Source: a virus
DNA length: 61,841 nt
Reading direction: 5' to 3' (one strand)
Virus record (IMG/VR): IMGVR_UViG_3300036859_000137
Span: 1 to 61,841 of that record
Shown here: one piece after another, positions 49,527 through 59,113 of the stretch
Layout of the letters: every line of letters begins with the position of its first letter
Position numbering within the stretch: position 1 is the stretch's first letter
Position numbers and translations under genes: made by a program
The notes under the pieces: generated by a model
What the model was told of the DNA's origin: nothing
The model's database searches: none
Seen by the model: only the letters and a program-made list of their open reading frames with translations

Positions 49527-51357
49527 GGCTGCCCACCATTGCTCGTGTACGCCTACCGAGGATCTCGGTTTCCGTAGTGATCCATCCGTTCGTGTCGAGC
49601 CAGGGGACACCCGCACCAACGATCAGCCGTCCGAACGCGTCCAGCTTGGCTTCATACGAACCGGTGGACAGGCGAGTGATCAAGGCGTCTTCGGCTGCAT
49701 GGGTGAACGGGCATCCGTACGCGTTCTCAGAGCAGAGCGGGGGATGCATAAGCACCGGATCCCGGGTCCCGCTGAAGCGGATCGCGTGCATGGCCTGAGC
49801 CTGCTTCAGTGCATGGTCCAGCTGGGCGGCCGTCTTCGCCGGAGGCTTGTCGGGGCTCTTGGCTGGCTGGCCGTCTGGCGCCTTCCCAGCGTTCGGGGGA
49901 CCAGTCTCCTCACCAGTCGTCTTTCCCTCGTCCTGCGGGGGATTCTGTCCGTCCTCGGCCGCTCCTGGCGGAGCGCCGCCGGTGGGAGCCTCCGGCACGA
50001 CCGGTTCGGTGAAGATCCCCGCATGCGTGAGCGCCTCGAACGCCTCGCCGACCATGGCGGGGTTCGTCTGCGTCCGCAAGATCGTCTTGAGAAGCTGCGT
50101 GACTAGCACATCGCCTTCGGGGATGTCGTCCTCGTCGAACCCGGTCTCCCGGCGCAGCGCCTCGCCGTCGATCTCTCCCCGGTCGTACGCCAGCACGGCG
50201 TTTTCGGAGCGGTCCGGCCGGATCGCCAGCTCGCTCATGTCATACCAGACGACCCACTTGCCGACGTCCTTTTCCCCGGACGCGGCCAAGCGGGGCTGGA
50301 GGTATCCGACCGTGAGGCAGTGCGCGATCAGCTCCGCCATCGGAGCGATGTGCGTCTTCAGCGCCGCCTCGTCGAGGTTCCACGCGGTCCAGTGGTTGAC
50401 GTTGCCCCGGCCGGTCATGATCTCGGTGGGGATGTCCATCTTGTTCGCCAGCCGCTCGATCGCGGAGTTACGGCGCTCGATGATCTTCTCTTCGATCTGA
50501 AGAGTGAAGTCGATGTGCTTGATCTTGTCCGCGACCTCGGACGGGACGCGGATCAGCAGGGGGACGATCGCGGAGGCGTGCCCGGGTTCTTTGATCGACT
50601 CAGCCGCGATCTCGACGAACTCCAGGGACAGGGCGTCGGGCTCGTCCTGGAACTCCTCGCGCACCGGGAAGGAGGCTTCCTCGGGGAGGATCAGCAGTCC
50701 GGCCATGGCGAGCCGTGAGAGGTACTCGGCTGTGATATGCCGGTTGACCAACTCCAGCTCTCGCATGATCGGCCGTGCCGATCGGGCCGGAGAGTCGGCG
50801 ATGTGGTAATACCGGGGGTGCGGACGCCACACCCGGACCACGAGGGAGTTCTCCGGCAGCGGGATCCAGCGCACCGAGGGGATCCGGTCCCCGACGACCT
50901 CGAAGTGCCCTCCGGTCGCGCGGACCTCCTCGTTGGACCGGACCATCCACGAGAACGACTTCTCGGTGAGCTGCTCCCCGACGAGGTATCCCTCACCCGG
51001 CACGGACAGCTGGGTGACCAGTCCCCTGATCATCTGAGCCTGTCCGCCGACGCCACCGGCCAGGTCCCGCATGAGCGTGGCCGCGAGATCACTCGACTTG
51101 ACGTCGGAGATCGAGGGTTCGTCAAGGTCGGGATCGAGCAGGGCAGCGCGGAACCGTACGCGGCTCATCATCTGGGAGAGCCAGGTCACTCCGGTGTTGA
51201 ACTCCCCGAGGGCATCGAAGAACTCCCACGCTTCGCGCTGCCACGATTCGTCGGTCTTCATAAGCGGACCGCGCGGGGCCGCGACGATCGTCGCGGCGGC
51301 GGTCAGCGCGTCGGTGTCGGGCTGCGGCTTCGTCCGCCACGGTGCGTACCACGGCAT
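49519..51357 (-). CDS. Portal protein
   Basis: 612 residues from ATG 51357 with GGGAGGATCACC upstream. Portal-type features: long N-terminal helical region, LPENSLVVRVWRPHPRYYHI, NSAIERLANKMDIPTEIM, VWYDMSELAIRPDRSENA. The C-terminal ~150 residues are proline/charge-rich (PPAKTAAQLDHALKQ) before the final domain with zinc-like Cys. Forms the DNA-entry vertex with the terminase. Confidence 0.85.
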   Translation of the reverse strand: MPWYAPWRTKPQPDTDALTAAATIVAAPRGPLMKTDESWQREAWEFFDALGEFNTGVTWLSQMMSRVRFRAALLDPDLDEPSISDVKSSDLAATLMRDLAGGVGGQAQMIRGLVTQLSVPGEGYLVGEQLTEKSFSWMVRSNEEVRATGGHFEVVGDRIPSVRWIPLPENSLVVRVWRPHPRYYHIADSPARSARPIMRELELVNRHITAEYLSRLAMAGLLILPEEASFPVREEFQDEPDALSLEFVEIAAESIKEPGHASAIVPLLIRVPSEVADKIKHIDFTLQIEEKIIERRNSAIERLANKMDIPTEIMTGRGNVNHWTAWNLDEAALKTHIAPMAELIAHCLTVGYLQPRLAASGEKDVGKWVVWYDMSELAIRPDRSENAVLAYDRGEIDGEALRRETGFDEDDIPEGDVLVTQLLKTILRTQTNPAMVGEAFEALTHAGIFTEPVVPEAPTGGAPPGAAEDGQNPPQDEGKTTGEETGPPNAGKAPDGQPAKSPDKPPAKTAAQLDHALKQAQAMHAIRFSGTRDPVLMHPPLCSENAYGCPFTHAAEDALITRLSTGSYEAKLDAFGRLIVGAGVPWLDTNGWITTETEILGRRTRAMVGSRG

Positions 51358-51412
51358 GGTGATCCTCCCGGCCTTGATCGGCCACAGAGTACCGTGATCG
51401 GCTCGAATCCCC

Positions 51413-51853
51413 TCACGGGGTGGGGGCTCCGGCCCCCGCACTGTCGATGAACTTAGAGCACTCCAGCGCGGAATAACCCTCTCGGATGACCTTGAACGCA
51501 TGATCGTACTTCACGGGATCCGGGGCAGCCTTCCGCCCGGCGGGGGACTCCGAATCGAGAAAGACCTGATACAGCGGGCACAGAGCTTTCTGACGGGTGG
51601 TCGTCTGGGCGACGTCCAGCCGGTTGGTCAGATGCTTGAGCTGCCAGCCACCGAACGCCATGGCGAACGTCAGGACAACATCGAGGATCAGGCCGGTGAT
51701 TGCGACCACTGCGAGGACGCGGGTCTCATGAGCCTTTTTGGCCAGGGTGGTGAACTGGATTCCCTCGTCCTGGGCGAGCTTGTGAACCTTGTCCATCAGT
51801 CCGGTGGCCGCCTCGACGAGAGCTTCCACTTCCGCGTGCTCATGCTCCTGCAT
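51413..51853 (-). CDS. 146-residue single-TM protein
   Basis: Helical N-terminus (EVEALVEAATGLMDKVHKLA), one TM (VLAVVAITGLILDVVLTFAM), two cysteines in the tail. Start ATG 51853 is preferred; the long frame overlaps the previous gene. It may be a holin-like or membrane anchor. Confidence 0.6.
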   Translation of the reverse strand: MQEHEHAEVEALVEAATGLMDKVHKLAQDEGIQFTTLAKKAHETRVLAVVAITGLILDVVLTFAMAFGGWQLKHLTNRLDVAQTTTRQKALCPLYQVFLDSESPAGRKAAPDPVKYDHAFKVIREGYSALECSKFIDSAGAGAPTP

Positions 51854-52049
51854 CGTTGGTGCTCCCGGGGGCACGGGGAGGATGGGTGGGCTGCTGCTCG
51901 GCTTCCCTCTTGAGAACCTTCGCGGCTTCCATAAGGTCATCGGCGAACTGCTTGAGTTCCTCGGACGTCCGGAGCATCTCCGCACGAAGACGCTTCGACT
52001 CGGCCAGGACACGATCGATGTGGCTCTGCTGGGGCTGCGCTGCCTCCAT
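51840..52049 (-). CDS. 69-residue coiled-coil protein
   Basis: Coiled coil (RVLAESKRLRAEMLRTSEEL) with a Pro-rich tail. ATG 52049 is chosen because AGGGA lies 9 bases upstream and it starts just after the previous stop; longer starts (52148, 52163) would overlap 95 bases or more. Confidence 0.55.
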   Translation of the reverse strand: MEAAQPQQSHIDRVLAESKRLRAEMLRTSEELKQFADDLMEAAKVLKREAEQQPTHPPRAPGSTNDAGA

Positions 52050-52053
52050 AAGA

Positions 52054-52338
52054 TCAATCCCTGCGAAGCGCTGCCAGGGCGTTGGCAACTGCCTGGCTTG
52101 CTTCTGCGGTTGCGCGCGCTGACTGAGCAATTGTGGTGAGGTACTCATTCCTGACCGCCTCATTGATCTTGATCAGTTCGAGTTCCAGCCGATCACCGCG
52201 CTGCTTGTGGCTTTCCAGCTCGGACGTCAGCCTAGCGAACAGAACGCGGACAGCCGCCAGGGCCAGCAACGCCAGCAGACCCACCGCTCCGTACTGGAGC
52301 AGCAGGCCGGTTACTGGATCGGCTTCAGCGATCAGCAT
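52054..52338 (-). CDS. 94-residue membrane protein with coiled coil
   Basis: One TM (LLLQYGAVGLLALLALAAVRVLF, about 12-34) then a coiled coil (ELESHKQRGDRLELELIKI). Typical small phage membrane protein of the lysis/head region; holin-like or antiholin-like. Confidence 0.65.
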   Translation of the reverse strand: MLIAEADPVTGLLLQYGAVGLLALLALAAVRVLFARLTSELESHKQRGDRLELELIKINEAVRNEYLTTIAQSARATAEASQAVANALAALRRD

Positions 52339-52445
52339 GAGCGCATTGTGGCATGAACGATCTGTCAGGAAGAATTGATCATCGCGACCCGGTGAAAAAT
52401 TATGCAGCGTCTCCCTGTACGGCGTACGGGGCTGAGAAGTTGATA

Positions 52446-52580
52446 ATACTCTGACCAGGCACTATCCCTATCTCGGAGGGGGTGGTGCGCGGGTACCGGG
52501 GACCTCAAAGGATCTCGTTAGACGGCCGTCTGTGGCTTTTCTTACCCTACGTATTAGTAACTTGTCTTATTATTACGCAG
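52446..52580 (-). repeat. Three-copy intergenic element, copy C (inverted)
   Basis: The - strand reads TTACTAATACGTAGGGTAAG, then GACGGCCGTCTAACGAGATC and CTTT, then GAGATAGGGATAGTGCCTGG. The order of blocks equals copies A and B; it is inverted relative to both. Confidence 0.9.
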
Positions 52581-52621
52581 GGGGACCGGATAATCATTCA
52601 CTCCGGTGTATGGGCATAACT

Positions 52622-52659
52622 GAGCCCCCGGCGGAGGGATCAGGACCGCCGGGGGCTTC
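52622..52659 (-). terminator. Strong hairpin terminator
   Basis: A perfect 12-bp stem (AGCCCCCGGCGG with CCGCCGGGGGCT), 11-base loop. It lies 25 bases past the stop of the 52684 gene on its strand. Confidence 0.7.
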
Positions 52660-52683
52660 AGACCCGGATAGGCACTCCCCAGG

Positions 52684-52974
52684 TTACCCGAACGGGCGTC
52701 CATTGGAGTTCATGGGAGGCATGGGCATACCGGCCGGAGCGATCGAAAGCGAGGACATCTGATCCACTTCGTCCTGCAACTGCTTGATCCACTTCTGTGC
52801 ACTGGCCTTGTCCATGACCGCCGTCGTGGTCGAATTGGGGACACGGATCGTGCAGATCAGCAGATCACCCTGCGGCGTCTTGTGCCGCCCGGTGAACAGC
52901 CACGCCGGGACCTGATTCGAGACGCTCGGATGCGCAGGATCGTACGGGGGCGGGCCCTGCGGCTGGTCGGTCAT
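52684..52974 (-). CDS. 96-residue hypothetical protein
   Basis: Pro-rich ends around a compact centre (LLICTIRVPNSTTTAV, SAQKWIKQLQDEVDQM). It overlaps the small upstream gene by 4 bases. A phage accessory protein without a recognised family. Confidence 0.65.
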   Translation of the reverse strand: MTDQPQGPPPYDPAHPSVSNQVPAWLFTGRHKTPQGDLLICTIRVPNSTTTAVMDKASAQKWIKQLQDEVDQMSSLSIAPAGMPMPPMNSNGRPFG

Positions 52975-53072
52975 TTGATCTTCCTCTTCTTCCTCCGAAG
53001 GATCTTAATCGCTCCGATACCCAGAGCGACCGTCCCGAGCGCGACCACGGCCGCAGGCCAGTTGATGTTCAT
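52971..53072 (-). CDS. 33-residue membrane microprotein
   Basis: MNINWPAAVVALGTVALGIG TM segment followed by a basic tail (LRRKKRKIK). It overlaps both neighbours (4 bases each), a pattern of translational coupling. The long frame to 53204 overlaps the DUF1360 gene and is rejected. Confidence 0.55.
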   Translation of the reverse strand: MNINWPAAVVALGTVALGIGAIKILRRKKRKIK

Positions 53073-53476
53073 GCCCACTCCCTCGACCCGAGAAGCGCCG
53101 CACCGGCCCACACCGCGCCGCCCATGAGCCACGGCCACTGGATCCCGATCACGCAGTCCGTGATCAGCACCAGAGCCCCGGAGACATAGGCACTCGCGCA
53201 CCACGGGCAGATGATCAGTTCGGAGAGCCAGTGCGGGGACCAGGACACCCGGGTGACATACCGGGATGCCTTACCGCCGACATCCTTCGGCTGGAATGGA
53301 GCAGGTTTGTCCGGCTTCCTGATCTCTTCCCATTCTTTGTCGGTCAGAGGCCGCCAGCCTCCGGCCAGCCGGTCACGGATCCACAGCACCGGCGGGAACG
53401 TGTCCTTCGTGACCAGCCGGGTCACCCGGTAGGCGCACGCGGAGAGCATGAGCCAGAGCACAAGTTCCCTGATCAC
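53069..53476 (-). CDS. DUF1360 family membrane-associated protein
   Basis: 135 residues from GTG. YRVTRLVTKDTFPPVLWIRD and the ELIICPWCASAYVSG motif match DUF1360, with two hydrophobic segments. Common in phages and sporulating bacteria; role unknown. Confidence 0.8.
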   Translation of the reverse strand: MIRELVLWLMLSACAYRVTRLVTKDTFPPVLWIRDRLAGGWRPLTDKEWEEIRKPDKPAPFQPKDVGGKASRYVTRVSWSPHWLSELIICPWCASAYVSGALVLITDCVIGIQWPWLMGGAVWAGAALLGSREWA

Positions 53477-53664
53477 AGAGTGCCTCCCGGCCCGAAGATG
53501 TTGACAACCTTACGGCTTTTGTCCACTGGAGCAATGATGTTGAGCCGGTCACGTTCCTGCTTGAGAATGACCATGTACGGAAGTGGATCACCGTTGTCCC
53601 GGCGCTTCCGGGCCCGTAGCACGGCGCGCTGCTCCCGCCACTGCCGCCCCCGCCGCCTGCTCAT
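53473..53664 (-). CDS. 63-residue basic protein
   Basis: Very Arg-rich N-terminus (SRRRGRQWREQRAVLRARKR) and a beta end (DRLNIIAPVD). GTGA overlap with DUF1360 gene. Possibly nucleic-acid binding. Confidence 0.6.
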   Translation of the reverse strand: MSRRRGRQWREQRAVLRARKRRDNGDPLPYMVILKQERDRLNIIAPVDKSRKVVNIFGPGGTL

Positions 53665-53666
53665 GA

Positions 53667-53834
53667 TCAGTGCTCCCGTCCTACCGGACGGGCAGGCCGG
53701 ACAGGGTCCGACGTCATGAACAGGTACCGGTCAAAGGCCCGTCGGCCGGAGATCAGGAACCGGATGCCAAGGACGGCCACCCATACCCCGAGAGCTGCGG
53801 CCAACAGGCCAGCGATGATCAGAAAGCCGGTCAT
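53667..53834 (-). CDS. 55-residue single-TM protein
   Basis: MTGFLIIAGLLAAALGVWVA TM then a charged tail. ATGA overlap with the upstream gene and 2 bases before the next. One of several small membrane proteins upstream of terminase. Confidence 0.6.
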   Translation of the reverse strand: MTGFLIIAGLLAAALGVWVAVLGIRFLISGRRAFDRYLFMTSDPVRPARPVGREH

Positions 53835-54199
53835 GCCACGAGCTTCCCGGCGGGCGAGACGCTCGCGGGAACCGGGTTCACCACGGTCTGACGTGTCACG
53901 AAGGATGCGACCAGGGCGAGGGATCCGAGGATCACTGCTTGCTTCTCGCTGGTCCAATCGAGACCGAACGCGGCGAGCAGGGAAAACAGCGCCGTGGCGA
54001 TATGGGTGACGAGAGCGTTGAGCCCGTCGTGGAGCTTGATCGCGTTGTACACGCCGAACGCGAAGACGATCACCGCAGTGATGACACCCTGTACGTGCGG
54101 GGAGACGTCCACACCGAAGCCGGTGAGGACGCCGACGGCACCGGCCACGAGGCCGAGCCACATCGCTTGCTCTCTGCCGAAGATCTTGGTAACGCCCAT
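53831..54199 (-). CDS. 122-residue multi-TM protein (holin candidate)
   Basis: Three to four hydrophobic segments (AMWLGLVAGAVGVLTGFG, VQGVITAVIVFAFGVYNAI, ALVTHIATALFSLLAAFGL, AVILGSLALVASFV). Size and topology fit a holin, but no lysis motif proves it; the lysin gene is far away. Confidence 0.6.
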   Translation of the reverse strand: MGVTKIFGREQAMWLGLVAGAVGVLTGFGVDVSPHVQGVITAVIVFAFGVYNAIKLHDGLNALVTHIATALFSLLAAFGLDWTSEKQAVILGSLALVASFVTRQTVVNPVPASVSPAGKLVA

Positions 54200-54250
54200 G
54201 ACCGGGTTCTCCTTCTGTGATGGTTTGAGCCGGACGGATCATAGCATCGG

Positions 54251-55630
54251 TCAGTGAGGCTCCTGCACGATCTTCTTCCGTGCAGCGTTGCTCCCGATCG
54301 ATCCCGCTCCGGCAGGAGCAGTATGCGCCAGCTTCAGGTGCCAGGCATCCCACACCATGGCGTCGAGCCGGTCCGGGGACCAGTCCAGCTCTTCGTGCCA
54401 GGTGCAGAGCTGGTCCTCAAGATCGTCGAACACTCCGGCGTGGTGCCACCGGCCGTTGGCCGTGAGCGCCGACACCGGCTCCGCGCGTACCTTCTTACCG
54501 CGCGTGGCCGTCACAACCCGGATCGGGATGTTGTACCCGAGCTGTTCGCAGGCGCCCCGGATGGTTGCGATCGCCATGTCCCGGCCGTAGTTCTGCTCCA
54601 CCACGATGTCGTCGGCTTCCCAGTCGACGGCCGCGCGCACGGCGCGCTTCCCCCAGCCCTCGGGCTTGAGGTGGCACGTACGATCGTCGAGGACAAAGCC
54701 GTTCATGAGCGGCTTCACCCGGCGCTCATCCGCACCCGGAGGAAGCCACAGCTGTTTGCCCGCTACCACGATCCCCTGCTCACCGGCGCCGCCGGACGGG
54801 TCGACCCCAACCGTGATCTTGCTCAGATCCGGCACATCGTCCGGGTTGATCCGGTACGCCTCGATCTGCTCGCGGACCCACAGAGCATTCTCATCCTGGT
54901 CAATGATCCGGCCTTCAAGCTCCTGAGCTGCCAGGGAGGTACCGGCGTAGCTCTCCAGCAGGGCTTCCAGGAAGTCCGGAGTCAGGTGGGGATTGTCCCG
55001 GGTCGTGGCGTGCGTGACGACCATGTTCCGGGGTGTCTTCTGCGCGAATTTCTTGATCAATGCACGTGGCCTCGGAGTGGTCGAGCCGACCCAGCGCGGG
55101 TGCGGACCGGTGCGGAGACCGAACCTCATCTGTGCATATGCCTGATCAAGGTAGCGCCAGGCTGCCATTTCCTCGCACCAGACGGCGCACGTGTTACCAC
55201 CGGAGCGGAGCCGGTCGGTGTCCTCTTCGCTGTGCGCGCCGAACACCTTGGCCTCGGAACCGTTCGGCCAGTGGATCACCGTGCCACCGTCACGGGTGAC
55301 CTTGACCGCGCGCGGATCATGGGCCCGGATGCCCGAAGGTCCCTCGTATCCGGAGCGCACCGCGTCACCGAGGGTGGGGCCGATGATCGCCATCCAGTGG
55401 GGAATGGGTCCCGGCATGCAGGGAGGACCGTTGACATGCTCGATCATCCAGTTCGCACACGCGTCCGTCTTACCAGCACCACGGCCCGCCAGAAGCAGCC
55501 AGCCGTACCATTCACCCGGTGGGGGAATCTGGTGCGGGAGCGGTGCCCAGCCCTCCGCCACCCGGCGCACGAGCGCTGCCATATCGTGCAGCCGCCGGGC
55601 GGAGAGCAGTGCAGTCGAGGGACCCGCCAT
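54251..55630 (-). CDS. Terminase large subunit
   Basis: 459 residues. Walker A GRGAGKT (49-55), Walker B CAVWCEEM (about 148-155), then nuclease motifs VGVDPSG (near 275) and DRLDAMVWD (near 425). The packaging motor cuts and pumps phage DNA. No small-subunit gene is recognised next to it. The - strand gene is divergent from the 27-residue + strand peptide. Confidence 0.93.
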   Translation of the reverse strand: MAGPSTALLSARRLHDMAALVRRVAEGWAPLPHQIPPPGEWYGWLLLAGRGAGKTDACANWMIEHVNGPPCMPGPIPHWMAIIGPTLGDAVRSGYEGPSGIRAHDPRAVKVTRDGGTVIHWPNGSEAKVFGAHSEEDTDRLRSGGNTCAVWCEEMAAWRYLDQAYAQMRFGLRTGPHPRWVGSTTPRPRALIKKFAQKTPRNMVVTHATTRDNPHLTPDFLEALLESYAGTSLAAQELEGRIIDQDENALWVREQIEAYRINPDDVPDLSKITVGVDPSGGAGEQGIVVAGKQLWLPPGADERRVKPLMNGFVLDDRTCHLKPEGWGKRAVRAAVDWEADDIVVEQNYGRDMAIATIRGACEQLGYNIPIRVVTATRGKKVRAEPVSALTANGRWHHAGVFDDLEDQLCTWHEELDWSPDRLDAMVWDAWHLKLAHTAPAGAGSIGSNAARKKIVQEPH

Positions 55631-55690
55631 GACGTCAGGCTAGATCATGTCGAGGCGGGTACCAGACCGGAGAGACTCGGAGGTGATCCC

Positions 55691-55774
55691 ATGCGTCTGT
55701 TTCTGATCATCGTTGGTGCGATCTTCGCGGCCTGGCTGCTGATCGCTGTGATCATCCCCGCTCTTGGGCGGTGA
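55691..55774 (+). CDS. 27-residue membrane microprotein
   Basis: MRLFLIIVGAIFAAWLLIAV then IIPALGR: a single TM helix. It is preceded by GGAGGTGATCCC, an excellent ribosome site (55679-55690), and followed by a strong hairpin. It is the only + strand gene in a 40-kb - strand region. It might be a membrane toxin, holin-like or regulatory peptide. Confidence 0.6.
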   Translation: MRLFLIIVGAIFAAWLLIAVIIPALGR

Positions 55775-56091
55775 CCCCGAACAGCACAAACCCCTCCGGA
55801 CCGGCAAGCCGTCTGCGGAGGGGTGTTGTGTGGGAGGGAGGATTCCACCTCCACCGGATCGCAGCCCTCGGATTCGAGTCGAAGATCCGGGCCAGTCGTT
55901 AGCCTGCGAAGGCACAGATTCCGAGGCGCTACCCTCGTCCCGTCCAAGTAGATCACCGTTGGCCAGCCACCCGAGCGGTTGTCTTCCGCCGACCGCACGT
56001 TCGGACCCCGTTCTGCATAGGGCCCTTCCGTCACGCCCCGACCGGGTGCCCCCGGTCGTTGGATCCAGCTTGAATGATCGAATCGGTCGTG
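55775..56091. other. 317-bp structured intergenic region (candidate cos/pac or ncRNA)
   Basis: Contains the hairpin after the microprotein (55784), CCGGATC/GATCCGG arms (about 55854 and 55884) with a nested CTCG/CGAG pair, and no convincing gene. A - strand frame (55645-56034) crosses the microprotein gene and is not accepted. Position beside terminase suggests a packaging-related site or RNA (inference). Confidence 0.45.
55784..55830 (+). terminator. Long hairpin terminator
   Basis: Arms CACAAACCCCTCCG and CGGAGGGGTGTTGTG pair with one bulge; a 17-base loop. It lies directly after the microprotein stop. Confidence 0.75.
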
Positions 56092-57576
<1,485 letters not shown>

Positions 57577-57580
<4 letters not shown>

Positions 57581-57807
57581 GGGGAGATCCTCACGGAAAA
57601 GGCCAGCTGATACTGAAGTGAAGTGATCAGTTTCGCGGTGTCTTCGGGAGTGATGATGACCTGACGCCACGTCTCCTCGTTGTGCAGGGCGAGGCGGATC
57701 TCCCCGGTACCGACGTTCACCGCGACGTCGATCTTCTCCTCGGGATGATCAGGATCTTCGCCCAGGCCGGTCACTTCGAGATCTAGATCACTGCTCCACA
57801 TGCTCAT
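57577..57807 (-). CDS. 76-residue hypothetical protein
   Basis: Acidic, beta/alpha (KIDVAVNVGTGEIRLAL). ATG 57807 overlaps the upstream stop as ATGA and is preferred to GTG 57819. Coupled to the sugar gene; function unknown. Confidence 0.6.
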
Positions 57808-58853
57808 ATGCTCAGCCACTCCGGATGATCAAGGGTCCACTCGACCGTGCGCTTCAGAGAAGTGTCCAGGGCGACCGGTGGATACCATCCGGCCTCGGTG
57901 ATCTTCGAACCGTCGAGCGCGTAACGGAGATCATGGCCCGGCCGCTGGCTGTGGAAGTCGGTGTGCTCGATCAGCGTCCCGACGTCACTGCGGCCCATGA
58001 AGTCACCGATCATGTGGATCAGCTCGATGTTGTCGACCTCACGTTCCCCGACGATGTTGAACCGGTCCGGCCGCGAGGAGCCGTCGGCGTACAGCGAGGG
58101 CGGACCCATGGACACCTGTCCCTCGGGTTCGAGATACCGGCGCGTGAGCCACAGCCATGCATCGGCCAGGTTCCGGGCGTGGAGGTAGAACCGGCTGCCC
58201 GGCTTGCCGGTCGGGCTGACGTGAGCGGTGATCGGCCGGTCGTGGAGGATGTTCCGGATAATCATCGGGACGAACTTCTCGGGATCCTGCATCTCACCGA
58301 TGATGTTCATGGTGTTAGTGATCACCACGGGGAGACCGTAAGTGCGCCACGCACTGATCAGGTACGCCTCCTGCATGGCCTTGCTGGCACTGTACGGATT
58401 GGACGGGGTGACCACGTCCCACTCCCGGTGCGCGTAGTCCTCGGGGGCCGGTCCGTACACCTCGTCAGTACTCATCTGGAGCAGGAGCTTAGGCCGGATG
58501 ATCTTAGCCACCTCGACGAGGTTGAGAATCAGCGCCGTGTTGTTGCTCACGAACTCGACCGGGTGCTTGATCGACCGGTCCACGTGGGACTCGCTGGCCA
58601 CGTTCATGATCACGTCAGCGCCGTGCAGCGCGTGCATCACGGTGAAGCCCGGCATGGTGGTCATGTCCCAGTGGATCACCGACACCCGCCGGGTCCACTC
58701 GGGATTGGTGCAGATCGACTGCTCGACACGCTCCGGCAGCCCCTTGTGCTTGAAACTGATCGGAACGACGATCTCCCAGTCGGTATGCATGAGCAGATGG
58801 CGGAGCACGTGGGAACCGACGAACCCGGACGCGCCGGTGAGAATGACCTTCAC
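57804..58853 (-). CDS. dTDP-glucose 4,6-dehydratase-like (RmlB-type SDR)
   Basis: 349 residues from GTG. GASGFVG at 7-13 (Rossmann), STDEVYG (catalytic Asp/Glu), YSASKA (catalytic Y-x3-K) and NIIGEMQDPEKFVP, all RmlB-like. It makes the 4-keto-6-deoxy sugar that the Rmd-like enzyme and C-methyltransferase would need. It lies more than 50 kb away in this window on the opposite strand, but the missing step suggests one pathway. Substrate dTDP- or UDP- or GDP-hexose is not established. Confidence 0.82.
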   Translation of the reverse strand: MKVILTGASGFVGSHVLRHLLMHTDWEIVVPISFKHKGLPERVEQSICTNPEWTRRVSVIHWDMTTMPGFTVMHALHGADVIMNVASESHVDRSIKHPVEFVSNNTALILNLVEVAKIIRPKLLLQMSTDEVYGPAPEDYAHREWDVVTPSNPYSASKAMQEAYLISAWRTYGLPVVITNTMNIIGEMQDPEKFVPMIIRNILHDRPITAHVSPTGKPGSRFYLHARNLADAWLWLTRRYLEPEGQVSMGPPSLYADGSSRPDRFNIVGEREVDNIELIHMIGDFMGRSDVGTLIEHTDFHSQRPGHDLRYALDGSKITEAGWYPPVALDTSLKRTVEWTLDHPEWLSI

Positions 58854-59113
58854 TTCTTTCCCCTCGGCTTCCTCGGCGCGCGCTTCGTGACTGCCCTGGG
58901 TTTGTGCGCAAAGGCATGACCGCAGTGAGTACAGAGATCCCCGTCCCGGTCCGTCTCACGATGTGCACAGTCCACGATCTTGAACTGCGACCAGACCCGG
59001 CCATGATCATCTTCCAGCGGTTCGACCTCCTCGAACACGAAGCGCGGATCCTTCGTGGCCGATTCGAAAAAGGTACGGGTCTTCAGCTCGTCGAGATCCA
59101 CATAGTTGGTCAT
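58850..59113 (-). CDS. 87-residue zinc-ribbon protein
   Basis: Start ATG 59113 overlaps the upstream stop. A cysteine/histidine cluster (CAHRETDRDGDLCTHCGHAF) near the end is a zinc-ribbon or knuckle, with a basic tail (KRAPRKPRGKK). The basic tail suggests nucleic-acid binding. Confidence 0.65.
   Translation of the reverse strand: MTNYVDLDELKTRTFFESATKDPRFVFEEVEPLEDDHGRVWSQFKIVDCAHRETDRDGDLCTHCGHAFAHKPRAVTKRAPRKPRGKK

Larger units (their letters stand above)
52339..52683 (-). other. Intergenic region with repeat copy C
   Basis: 345 bases holding copy C of the three-copy element (inverted), an AT-rich leader and the hairpin at 52623. No gene is visible. Confidence 0.7.

Noticed and set aside
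53667-54353. Long - strand frame including a basic N-terminal extension
   Set aside because: Extension overlaps the 122-residue membrane protein gene; only the final 55 codons form a coupled gene.
55645-56034. 129-codon - strand frame between Rpf gene and terminase
   Set aside because: Weak codon bias, GTG start without ribosome site and overlap with the well-supported 27-residue + strand gene and hairpins.
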